Shown here: one piece after another, positions 1-7,216 of the stretch | Layout of the letters: every line of letters starts with the position of its first letter | How positions within the stretch are numbered: position 1 is the stretch's first letter | Assembly: GCA_945883845.1 (NCBI GenBank) | Contig: CAMCYI010000033.1 | Span: 1 to 33,298 of the forward strand | DNA length: 33,298 bases | Reading direction: 5' to 3' | From: Bacteriovorax stolpii | GTDB lineage: Bacteria; Bdellovibrionota; Bacteriovoracia; Bacteriovoracales; Bacteriovoracaceae | Program-made: the position numbers and the translations under genes | Notes under the pieces: generated by a model | Told to the model about the DNA's origin: nothing | Databases searched by the model: none | Seen by the model: only the letters and a program-made list of their open reading frames with translations

Positions 1-278
1 GGGGCAGATTCAAAGCAACTGGGACTAAAGAAGGGGATGCCTGAATATGGTTCGGTCCAAATACTTTCGAAGATTGGTTGAATGTTGAGGGTCATGCATT
101 CATAAATTTTTCTTGTAGCGATTGAATCTCTGATGGCGATAGTCGTTTCAAAACGAAGATCAGCTGGATTTGAACATCTACAGTTCTCTTCAGATGCACA
201 ATTCAGATACTCGCGCGCCTTCAGGGAGCCGATGCTCCCAAATCCCAGGATTGCCAGAATGGTGAGTGCGAATTTCAC
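1..278 (-). CDS. Exported protein of unknown function, 3' end beyond the window
   Basis: The reading frame opens with GTG at 278 and stays open for 92 codons to the window edge, so the C-terminus is missing. The first ~20 residues are a signal peptide (MKFALTILAILGF, then GSIGSLKA) with likely cleavage before REYLNC. The mature part begins with closely spaced cysteines (NCASEENCRCSN), suggesting disulfides in an extracytoplasmic protein. The GTG overlaps the TGA of the upstream gene as GTGA, and AAGG lies just upstream, which supports translational coupling as the last visible gene of a three-gene operon. The nearby ATG at 281 was rejected because its frame closes after about 30 codons. I do not recognise the family. 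Confidence 0.75.
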   Translation of the reverse strand, partial: MKFALTILAILGFGSIGSLKAREYLNCASEENCRCSNPADLRFETTIAIRDSIATRKIYECMTLNIQPIFESIWTEPYSGIPFFSPSCFESA

Positions 279-2239
279 TCATTACCTTCGTTTGGCTGTT
301 GGGTTTGCGGCTCCGATTGAGACTGAGTCTGTGATTGAGACTGAGATGCATTTTGAGCTAGCTGGATCTGTTCCTGAGTCTTGATAATTGCAGACTCAAG
401 ATCCAATTTCGACGCTGTCTGCTCTGATGTCAGTGGTTGAGGGGCGGCCTGAAGGGTAGCTAACTCTGCCTGGAGATAGGCAAGATCGCTATTGAGCCAT
501 TCGAGGTCTTCTTGAGAATACGTATCAGATTCTTCGCTATAATAATCTTTAGCGGCCTGAGCAACGGCCCCTGTGAGCTGTGTGAACTGCTCCGGCGTTG
601 TATCTCTCCACTGATATCCCTGATCCATTCCATTAGCATCAGCAATCGTTGAACGCGAAGGGTGTACATCCCGGAAGTAAGCACGCATTCGTGCCGTTCC
701 ATCACTCATAGCGCAGTAATCTGCAAATCGTTGACTTGAAGTTGATCCATCACAGATCGCATTGTTCTCGCCTTCCATCACGTTGCGGTCACGCTGAGGT
801 AATCCTTCCCAAGTGCCTCTGGCAGCGAAACGCTCGCGGATTGCCGTCATTCTTGGAGAAGCTCCGTGCTTGTTGAAATAATAATTGTGATCGATCGTAT
901 AAGTTCCGGCAGCGTGATCTTGACAAGCAACACTGTGTGATTGTCTGCCAAGTCTCTCTTCTGCTTCACGAACTTTCTGACTGACAAATGGATTGTTCCA
1001 GAGCGTATTGAGGATGAAGTCCATGGCCTGGTATCCGTAGGCCGGAGTATTAAAATAGTTTACACCTGAGCGCCAGGCAGAAACCCCTTCAGCTCCACCC
1101 ATGGAATCCGAATATCCATTGTAGCGCTGAAGTCTTCGGGCGGCGTTCTCTGCAGGATTCGACGTGCGAATATTGGAAGCAAGAGGAGCTGTGAGATAAT
1201 TATTGAATGAACTGTATGTGAGAATTTGGCTGATCTCGAGATTTTCAGCAGAGTTTACTAAGTAAGGAATAGGATTGCAGCATGAATTTGGTATGGCAGT
1301 TCCTACGATCGTGGTTTCCTGAAAATCATGGTTGTAACAGGCAAAGCTTGATCCTGGTTGTAGCTGAACATTTTTTACCTTTGCGAAATTGGCAATGTTT
1401 CTGAGAAGTGTAGGATTCGGACGAACTCCCCACGAGACGTTGTAGTAAGTTTCGTAAGATTCTAAATTATTGTTACTGGCAGTTCCTCTTGTCGCTGGAC
1501 AACCAAGAGCAGAAACATGTCCGATGGGATCAAGGTAGAGACCTTCGATCGTTGAACCTTGCTCCATCAAAGAGAGAGCGATCGCTGCATAAGGATCGTG
1601 ATCAGCTACCAGTGCGGAAGTGATAACATCATCGATGGCAGCGCAACTACTTTTCCCCTGGTCTTGAACTTCATGCGGAGGTCCGGCGTAACGGATCCCA
1701 CTGGCATACATATATGGAGAGTGGTGAAAATTGGCGAGAGTACAGTTTTCATTACTGTCACTCATGAGATCTGCTTCAAGACGGGTTGAGGCCACACGAC
1801 ATTCTCTGGCGAGTGCAGCACTCTTAATAGAGTCACGATACTGAACGGCAGACTGAAAGATTCCATTGGGAAGGGGAGTGATGCCTTCAAGCGTGGTAGC
1901 CGCAGCCTCGGCCTGTGCCGCAATTCGCGCCATCTCAGCAGAAATAAGCTCATCAGTAATCTTGCCGTTGATTTCAGCGAGACGAAGAAGCTGATTCAAT
2001 TCCTGCATACAGAGTGAACCACCCTGACAAAGTTCTTCAATCTGGCGACCTCTCGATGCTGCTGAAGATGTTCGAAGTGCTTCGAACATCGATGTCAGCT
2101 TACGGCTGATTTCCGGAGGAGTCAGCTGATCTGAGAGTCTTCCGTTGGCATCGCACTTAAAGAAAATGGGATAAGCAAAAGCGAACTGAGGGGCCATGAC
2201 GGCGAGAGCGACTGTTTTAAGGAAAAAATTCTTTTTCAT
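275..2239 (-). CDS. Large exported cysteine-containing protein of unknown function (654 aa)
   Basis: The protein starts with a typical signal peptide (MKKNFFLKTVALAVMAPQFAFA, cleavage before YPIFFKC). The mature chain carries about a dozen cysteines, including an adjacent pair in NSCCNP and others in EELCQGGSLC and SSCAAID, so it is probably disulfide-bonded outside the cytoplasm. The last ~60 residues are a charged helical segment followed by a Gln/Ser-rich low-complexity tail (SQSQSQTQSQSEPQTQQ). No catalytic motif was recognised. Its ATG overlaps the stop of the preceding gene by one base (TAATG) and its stop overlaps the next start (GTGA), so the three genes are almost certainly co-translated and may form a complex or a processing series. 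Confidence 0.85.
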   Translation of the reverse strand: MKKNFFLKTVALAVMAPQFAFAYPIFFKCDANGRLSDQLTPPEISRKLTSMFEALRTSSAASRGRQIEELCQGGSLCMQELNQLLRLAEINGKITDELISAEMARIAAQAEAAATTLEGITPLPNGIFQSAVQYRDSIKSAALARECRVASTRLEADLMSDSNENCTLANFHHSPYMYASGIRYAGPPHEVQDQGKSSCAAIDDVITSALVADHDPYAAIALSLMEQGSTIEGLYLDPIGHVSALGCPATRGTASNNNLESYETYYNVSWGVRPNPTLLRNIANFAKVKNVQLQPGSSFACYNHDFQETTIVGTAIPNSCCNPIPYLVNSAENLEISQILTYSSFNNYLTAPLASNIRTSNPAENAARRLQRYNGYSDSMGGAEGVSAWRSGVNYFNTPAYGYQAMDFILNTLWNNPFVSQKVREAEERLGRQSHSVACQDHAAGTYTIDHNYYFNKHGASPRMTAIRERFAARGTWEGLPQRDRNVMEGENNAICDGSTSSQRFADYCAMSDGTARMRAYFRDVHPSRSTIADANGMDQGYQWRDTTPEQFTQLTGAVAQAAKDYYSEESDTYSQEDLEWLNSDLAYLQAELATLQAAPQPLTSEQTASKLDLESAIIKTQEQIQLAQNASQSQSQTQSQSEPQTQQPNEGNE

Positions 2240-2646
2240 TATTTAACTTCCGAAAAAACACCCGTATCGGCATTCAGTTGAAATGATTTTGCAGGTGTGG
2301 GACCGTCGACTCCCGTTCTTTTGACGACATATTTGAAACTGGAGAAGTCACCTTTCTTCAAGGCCTTAATTCTTCCGAATCCGCTGAATGAGAGAACGAG
2401 ACATTTATCTTTGTTCAAAGCTGCGAGAATGAATTCGCAACCACGCATGCCACAGGTATCAGGGTGATCAACTTTGAAGAGCTGGCCTTGAGCGACCGGA
2501 AGTTCGTTGACGTTAATGTCGCTTTTGCTGACGTCAGGAAATTCTTTTTTGTAGATGGATTTTGCACCTTCTTCGGCCTGAGGACAACCCGGAGCTGCCT
2601 GAGCTGCAAAAGAGATAAGAAGCAGAAAAAGAATTTGGATTTTCAT
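2239..2646 (-). CDS. Small exported protein, first gene of the left operon (135 aa)
   Basis: An 18-residue signal peptide (MKIQILFLLLISFAAQAA) precedes a mature domain of about 117 residues with four cysteines (PGCPQ, DTCGMRGCEF, DKCLVL). The start at 2646 is supported by GAGGG seven bases upstream. The mature part alternates short hydrophobic strands with glycines (KCLVLSFSGFGR, FKYVVKRTGVDG) and looks like a compact periplasmic or surface beta domain. The stop codon shares a base with the start of the 654-aa gene. No family recognised. The gap to the next minus-strand gene upstream (2647-2801) probably holds the operon promoter. Confidence 0.8.
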   Translation of the reverse strand: MKIQILFLLLISFAAQAAPGCPQAEEGAKSIYKKEFPDVSKSDINVNELPVAQGQLFKVDHPDTCGMRGCEFILAALNKDKCLVLSFSGFGRIKALKKGDFSSFKYVVKRTGVDGPTPAKSFQLNADTGVFSEVK

Positions 2647-2765
2647 GTTATTCCCTCGGTTGGGAATATTTTAACTCACTCTCACGAAGATCAAAGTGTT
2701 AAGTAAGAGGAAACAAATTTACCGAGGAGAAAGCGAATAAAGGACTATGCTGGTCGGAGATAAAG

Positions 2766-2794
2766 CAGAAGGGCCTCCCTGAGAGACCCTTCTG
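2766..2794 (-). terminator. Hairpin downstream of the 153-aa exported protein gene
   Basis: An 8-bp perfect stem (CAGAAGGG at 2766-2773 with CCCTTCTG at 2787-2794) lies just after the stop at 2802. On the minus strand it is followed by GCTTTATC, a weak U-tract, so it may be an intrinsic terminator of modest strength. Confidence 0.5.
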
Positions 2795-2801
2795 AAAAGA
2801 A

Positions 2802-3263
2802 TTACTTACGGCTAACTTGGATCGATGTCGCAAAGTTTGAAGATGCATCACAGTCAAAATCGTCACATTTAACATTTTTGATGGCAACTGTTGCATCAGC
2901 AGCGTTGATGGAAATCTTCTCAGTCTTAAGGTCTGCGTTCACCACAACAACTTCATATTTCCCGGCACCAACTCTCTTGGCACTTGTAAATGACATAACA
3001 GAACCGAGGTTAAAAGAAGCATCAGTGCTGAACATTTCGCCTTTCACGTACATTGTCAGGTAAACGTTTTGAGTTGGTGAAACGTCAGTACTTCCACCAA
3101 GATCTTCAACAGCGACGTTCACTTTGATTGTATCTTTCTCAACCAGGTTTACCAGTTTAACGATGCGGCCTGGTCTTACAGTGTCAGCAGGGTTGTTCGT
3201 GATCGTCTCAGCAAAAGCTGAAATTGAAGAAAAAAGAACGAGTGCAGAAAGAATCATTTTCAT
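2802..3263 (-). CDS. Small exported protein, unknown function (153 aa)
   Basis: The start was placed at 3263 (MKMILSALVLFSSISAFA), because GGAG sits seven bases upstream and the signal peptide begins there; the frame is open further upstream to 3344 but that extension has no coding character. Cleavage is likely after SAFA. The mature domain has two cysteines (KCDDFDC) near the C-terminus and repeated valine-rich strands (NVYLTMYVKG, KYEVVVVNAD), suggesting a beta-sandwich. Codon choice looks biased toward a restricted set, consistent with high expression. It has its own downstream hairpin, so it is probably monocistronic. Family not recognised. Confidence 0.8.
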   Translation of the reverse strand: MKMILSALVLFSSISAFAETITNNPADTVRPGRIVKLVNLVEKDTIKVNVAVEDLGGSTDVSPTQNVYLTMYVKGEMFSTDASFNLGSVMSFTSAKRVGAGKYEVVVVNADLKTEKISINAADATVAIKNVKCDDFDCDASSNFATSIQVSRK

Positions 3264-3406
3264 AAAGTCTCCATAGGGTAAAAGTTGGTGAGACATATAT
3301 GCCACAGATTTGTTCTCATACCCAAAAGGGTGAAAAAACGACATACATAGCTTAAAACCAATGGAAAACTTTTATCTTATAGGCTTTTAAAACAAACAGA
3401 TTTTGC

Positions 3407-3412
3407 TACTTT
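3407..3412 (+). promoter_or_regulatory. Candidate -10 element placing +1 at the ATG of the dioxygenase gene
   Basis: TACTTT is followed by exactly six bases (AGGTCC) and then ATG at 3419. There is no Shine-Dalgarno at a usable distance. This matches a leaderless transcript; five similar arrangements occur in the window. Confidence 0.4.
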
Positions 3413-3418
3413 AGGTCC

Positions 3419-3781
3419 ATGACAAACTATCACGCACACATATACTTCAACCTTCAGGATATGGACCTCGCCCAGCTCCTTTTCCGTAAGGCCTTTTCTA
3501 AAATTTCCATCCTTAAGCCATGGAAAATTTACGATAGGCCGGTGGGACCTCATCCACTTCCGATGTTCGAACTTCAATTCACAGAGGCCACAAAACCCGA
3601 AGTTCTCTCATGGCTGACGGCCAATATCGGAACCTGGTCTGCCCTGATCCATCAGGATACTGGAGACGATGTCCGGGATCACACTGAGGGTTACTCCTGG
3701 CTTGGGCCTGAGCTTCGGATCGATTTCACGTTTTTTCAGGTAGTTCAGAAAAACCCCCACCTAGCGATCCATCAGAATTAA
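3419..3781 (+). CDS. DOPA 4,5-dioxygenase family protein (120 aa)
   Basis: The protein matches the small DOPA 4,5-dioxygenase-type family seen in fungi and many bacteria: it begins YHAHIYF, has VGPHPLPMFELQF around residues 42-54, then ALIHQDTGDD, DHTEGYSWLG and a final hydrophobic block. The repeated histidines (HAH, PHP, IHQD, DHT) are the ones expected to bind metal and substrate in the family. Length is typical (about 110-125 aa) and there is no signal peptide, making it one of few cytoplasmic proteins here. The likely role is extradiol ring cleavage, but many bacterial members are of unknown substrate. It stands 65 bp ahead of the S28 peptidase gene; no functional link is obvious. Confidence 0.85.
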   Translation: MTNYHAHIYFNLQDMDLAQLLFRKAFSKISILKPWKIYDRPVGPHPLPMFELQFTEATKPEVLSWLTANIGTWSALIHQDTGDDVRDHTEGYSWLGPELRIDFTFFQVVQKNPHLAIHQN

Positions 3782-3846
3782 TTTCATGATTTGGCCTTCG
3801 GGTTTTGAAACGTGGTATGTTTGGCCACCTTTTGAGGAGATAAGCC

Positions 3847-5256
3847 ATGAACATGTTACGTACGATTCTTGCCCTCAGTGTCCAGCTGATTTCGATGAAT
3901 GCACTTGCACTTATCATCGGCAATGAGTTTCATACTGAGTCTTTGAGACAGCAAAAAAATTACGAGCGTTTCTTTCACCAAGGCTTCCGCACTGACGGTT
4001 CTCCGCGGATCATGGATACACTTTATTTCGATCAGAAGCTTGATCACGCTGATGCAAATTCGGCCACTTTTAAGCAACGTTATTTTGTCGATTCTTCTTA
4101 CGCTGCTGATAATAACTCACCAGTCTTTTATATCATCTGCGGAGAGTGGAACTGCGCCGGCACAGGTTCTTACGGATATGCAGAAGGTCTTGCGAAAAAG
4201 AACAAGGCCCATCTCGTAGCTCTCGAGCACCGTTACTATGGTCAGAGTTTACCGACGACCAAGCTCACCCCCGAAATTCTCAAGCATCTTGATCTTGAAA
4301 GTGCGATCGAAGATCTTGCCCAGGTTCAGCGTCATATGATGGAGAACAGAAACCTTAAAGGGAAATGGGTTGCTTTCGGTGGATCTTACGCCGGAACACT
4401 CGCTGCGTATTATAGACTGAAGCATCCTGAACTCATTGTCGGAGCTCTTGCATCTTCAGCTCCTGTGCTCATGAAAAATGAGTTCTTTGAATACGATGCT
4501 CATATAGCGAAAGTCATCGACCGTACACAATGTGGAAATAAAGTTCGCGAAGTCGTTAAATTGATCGAAGCTAAGATGAGCACGCCGGAAGGTGTCTCAG
4601 AAGTCAAAGCTCTCTTTAGTGCGAGCGACATCAAAGAAGACCGTGACTTCCTCTACGTCGTGGCCGACATGCTTGCGGCTGCCGTCCAGTATGGCCGTGA
4701 CAAAGTTTTCTGCGGAGCTCTTGAAAAAAATCCTGATCTCATCGCAGGTTATGCTGATGGTGGTCTGAAAGTTCTCGCATCGATGGGAGCAAGTCCGCTT
4801 GAAATCTCTCTCCAGATCGCAGAAAAAGTAGAGACAACTCCGGACGATAACATGCGCCAGTGGATGTGGCAGAGCTGCCGCCAGTTCGGCTGGTTCCAGG
4901 TGTCTAACACCCGCGGTTCAACGTCACGTTCTTCCCAGATTGACCTTAAGTACCATGAAGATTTCTGCCAGCGCGCCTACAACATTCCGATGAGCACTGA
5001 TGGTGTGATGAATGGCGAATGGTACTCGCCACTTCTTGATCCTGCGACTTCAGGAATTATTTTCTCAAACGGCGGAAACGATCCGTGGCTCACTCTTTCC
5101 ATCACAAACGGAACATCTCCGGTGAATCCTGAACTTGCTCTTTATATGATGGATGGTGCCGCTCACTGTAACGACCTGAAGGCGATTGCATCCCTTCCGT
5201 CGATTGCTGCTGCTCAGGGTGAAATGGCCAAGATCATTGCGAGCTGGATCCAATAA
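3847..5256 (+). CDS. Secreted serine peptidase, S28 family (Pro-X carboxypeptidase/DPP-II type)
   Basis: Peptidase family S28 cleaves after proline at peptide ends. The family hallmarks are all present: the N-terminal FDQKLDHADANSATFKQRYF block, ICGEWNC, the ALEHRYYGQS block, the nucleophile in FGGSYAG (Ser180), the acid in GGNDPW (Asp412) and the base in GAAHCNDL (His440). The triad is intact and the length (469 aa) is normal. The N-terminus (MNMLRTILALSVQLISMNALA) is a signal peptide. The start is backed by GAGGAG seven bases upstream. S28 is best known from eukaryotes and is patchily distributed in bacteria, where members are usually exported. It starts a plus-strand run of exported hydrolases. 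Confidence 0.93.
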   Translation: MNMLRTILALSVQLISMNALALIIGNEFHTESLRQQKNYERFFHQGFRTDGSPRIMDTLYFDQKLDHADANSATFKQRYFVDSSYAADNNSPVFYIICGEWNCAGTGSYGYAEGLAKKNKAHLVALEHRYYGQSLPTTKLTPEILKHLDLESAIEDLAQVQRHMMENRNLKGKWVAFGGSYAGTLAAYYRLKHPELIVGALASSAPVLMKNEFFEYDAHIAKVIDRTQCGNKVREVVKLIEAKMSTPEGVSEVKALFSASDIKEDRDFLYVVADMLAAAVQYGRDKVFCGALEKNPDLIAGYADGGLKVLASMGASPLEISLQIAEKVETTPDDNMRQWMWQSCRQFGWFQVSNTRGSTSRSSQIDLKYHEDFCQRAYNIPMSTDGVMNGEWYSPLLDPATSGIIFSNGGNDPWLTLSITNGTSPVNPELALYMMDGAAHCNDLKAIASLPSIAAAQGEMAKIIASWIQ

Positions 5257-5305
5257 TCCTCCTGTAAATACTTCCTGAACGACACTTCGGCTCATGGTTT
5301 TAAGG

Positions 5306-5311
5306 TATTCT
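5306..5311 (+). promoter_or_regulatory. Candidate -10 element of a leaderless phospholipase-D-like gene
   Basis: TATTCT is followed by seven bases (TGAGACC) and ATG at 5319. No Shine-Dalgarno is present. The spacing is one base longer than in the other five candidates, so this is the weakest of the set. Confidence 0.3.
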
Positions 5312-5318
5312 TGAGACC

Positions 5319-7157
5319 ATGAGACTGTTATTTTTCTTCTTTTTACCAGCGGTACTTTCTTCTTCTGCGTTCGCCGACCGCAGCCTCTTTGCTCCGGAAA
5401 ATGGTCGCTATGATATTTCCAATGAAGACGTGATCCGCTCTTTTCAGGATCGGGGTATGGACTGGATTACTCCAGTTCCTGATCGCATGGTCCAGGACGC
5501 TCGTTACAAAAAATTAAAAAATCAAAATGAATTCCGCATCAAGAATTGGTGGAGCTTTGACTGGTACGAGCTTCAGGATATGTTTCTTTTGGACGAACAA
5601 AAGTATATATCTCACTTCAATGCCCGGACGTTTAACGAAGCTAAGATCGCCCAGTATAAAACGTTTCCCTTTGATACGAAGAAATTCTTTCATCGCAAAA
5701 CGGTGACATCGATGTCCGAGTGGGGAGGCCTCACACATCCACCCGTGAAAAAGCTCACCATGCCTCTGGAAAAGTATGACGCTGGTTATGCTCCGATGGA
5801 TTATAAAAATGTTCAGAGCGAGTTTTTCAATCCTGTTCTTCAGAAAGAGATCGATACCGTTTCCGGCTCAGAGCTAACCTTTGGAAACAAGCTCGACATC
5901 CTCGAGGATGCAGAATCATTTCATAAAAAAATGGAGATGATTCGGAACGCGAAGTCATCCATCTTTATGTCTTCTCTGGCATTTGCTTGTGATCCCAGCT
6001 CGAAGGCCCTCGTTGATCTTCTGATCGAACGGCACCGTGAAGGAATCAATGTGCGGGTCATGACTGACAAGATGATCAGCACCCTCCTGGGCTACAAATC
6101 CTGTCCGATGATTTTGCGAAACGCCGGGGTTGAAGTCATCATGACCAATGACTTTTGGAAGTACAAAAAAAAATCCATTTATCATAGTAAGGTCATTGTC
6201 ACTGATCTCAAGTTCGCTGTGTCGGGTGGCCAGAACATGCTGGATGCCGACAACACATCCCGTGGAGTGGATTTCCAGAACCGGGATATCGATCTTTATT
6301 CAGAGGGCCCTCAGGCCACAGAAGTCGCCGCTCATTTTGTCCGCAACTGGAATTATCATCTGAATCTACAAAAGAAGAGTCTCGCTCTCAGTTCACTTGA
6401 AGGCGCTGCCAGAGAAATTGAACTCATTAAGGCGCAGGAAAGAAAAGAAGGGAAGCGCGGGGTTGCTCTTTACGGAAAAAAACTTTCTTCCGTGAACACG
6501 CGCATGAGTGGCGTGTGCCGTTTCATTCCGCAAGATCCTTATCGAGACGGTCAAACTGTGACCAAGGCGTACCTGAAGCTCCTGGATCATACGAAAAATT
6601 ATCTTGCGATCACTGACCCGGTAAAGTCAGATACTTTTGTTGAGAGCAAAAAAGATGTCGGCATAATAGAAAAATGGGATAGCTTTGAGATGTTCAATCT
6701 TCTTCACGTAAAAGTGCAGGACCTTCTGAAGTCCGGTATGAAAGTGGATTACCTCACGACCAGCATGAACATGGCGGGGAATGAAAACGTTGCCATTATG
6801 AATGACAACATCGAGCGGGATCTGAATAACCATCGTCCGATGCGTGCTAACTGGCACCTCGCACTCCTTCTTTTTTCAAATTCATTTTACGGTAAACCGC
6901 ATTTTAAAAATCTTCTCAAAGATTATGTTCCGTATCCGAATGCCACAGTATGGACACACATCAGTTTCTTACATTCAAAAGTTTTTTACTTCGATCGTGT
7001 GGCAGCATCTATCGGCAGTGTGAACTTCCAGCATAACGCTACCGATCAAGCCTATGAATCTACCTCGATCTGCATGGATGTTGAGCTCAACCGTCAACTG
7101 GATGAAGTTCTCGTGCAGGACATGGCCAATTCCATGCCTTTGGTTTTCTCAAAATAA
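5319..7157 (+). CDS. Secreted phospholipase D-like protein with two HKD motifs (612 aa)
   Basis: A signal peptide (MRLLFFFFLPAVLSSSAFA) is followed by a ~190-residue N-terminal region of unknown fold and then two PLD-superfamily halves. The first HKD motif is IYHSKVIVTD followed by GGQN (His289, Lys291, Asp296); the second is FLHSKVFYFD followed by GSVN (His552, Lys554, Asp559). With both motifs intact it should act as a phosphodiesterase, possibly on phospholipids. The region between the halves (about 350-470) is rich in Lys/Arg. It lies 62 bp after the S28 gene and 59 bp before the M1 gene, all on the same strand, but it seems to have its own leaderless-type promoter. Nuclease or cardiolipin-synthase-like activity cannot be excluded from motif alone. 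Confidence 0.9.
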   Translation: MRLLFFFFLPAVLSSSAFADRSLFAPENGRYDISNEDVIRSFQDRGMDWITPVPDRMVQDARYKKLKNQNEFRIKNWWSFDWYELQDMFLLDEQKYISHFNARTFNEAKIAQYKTFPFDTKKFFHRKTVTSMSEWGGLTHPPVKKLTMPLEKYDAGYAPMDYKNVQSEFFNPVLQKEIDTVSGSELTFGNKLDILEDAESFHKKMEMIRNAKSSIFMSSLAFACDPSSKALVDLLIERHREGINVRVMTDKMISTLLGYKSCPMILRNAGVEVIMTNDFWKYKKKSIYHSKVIVTDLKFAVSGGQNMLDADNTSRGVDFQNRDIDLYSEGPQATEVAAHFVRNWNYHLNLQKKSLALSSLEGAAREIELIKAQERKEGKRGVALYGKKLSSVNTRMSGVCRFIPQDPYRDGQTVTKAYLKLLDHTKNYLAITDPVKSDTFVESKKDVGIIEKWDSFEMFNLLHVKVQDLLKSGMKVDYLTTSMNMAGNENVAIMNDNIERDLNNHRPMRANWHLALLLFSNSFYGKPHFKNLLKDYVPYPNATVWTHISFLHSKVFYFDRVAASIGSVNFQHNATDQAYESTSICMDVELNRQLDEVLVQDMANSMPLVFSK

Positions 7158-7216
7158 GATGACACTTTCCCCGTCAAAGACTTAACCTTTCCGTGATCAT
7201 TACTTACGGAGGATCT

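Noticed and set aside
133..384. Plus-strand frame of 83 codons at the left edge
   Set aside because: It lies opposite the clear minus-strand operon junction, has no signal peptide or ribosome site, and its composition is that of antisense coding.
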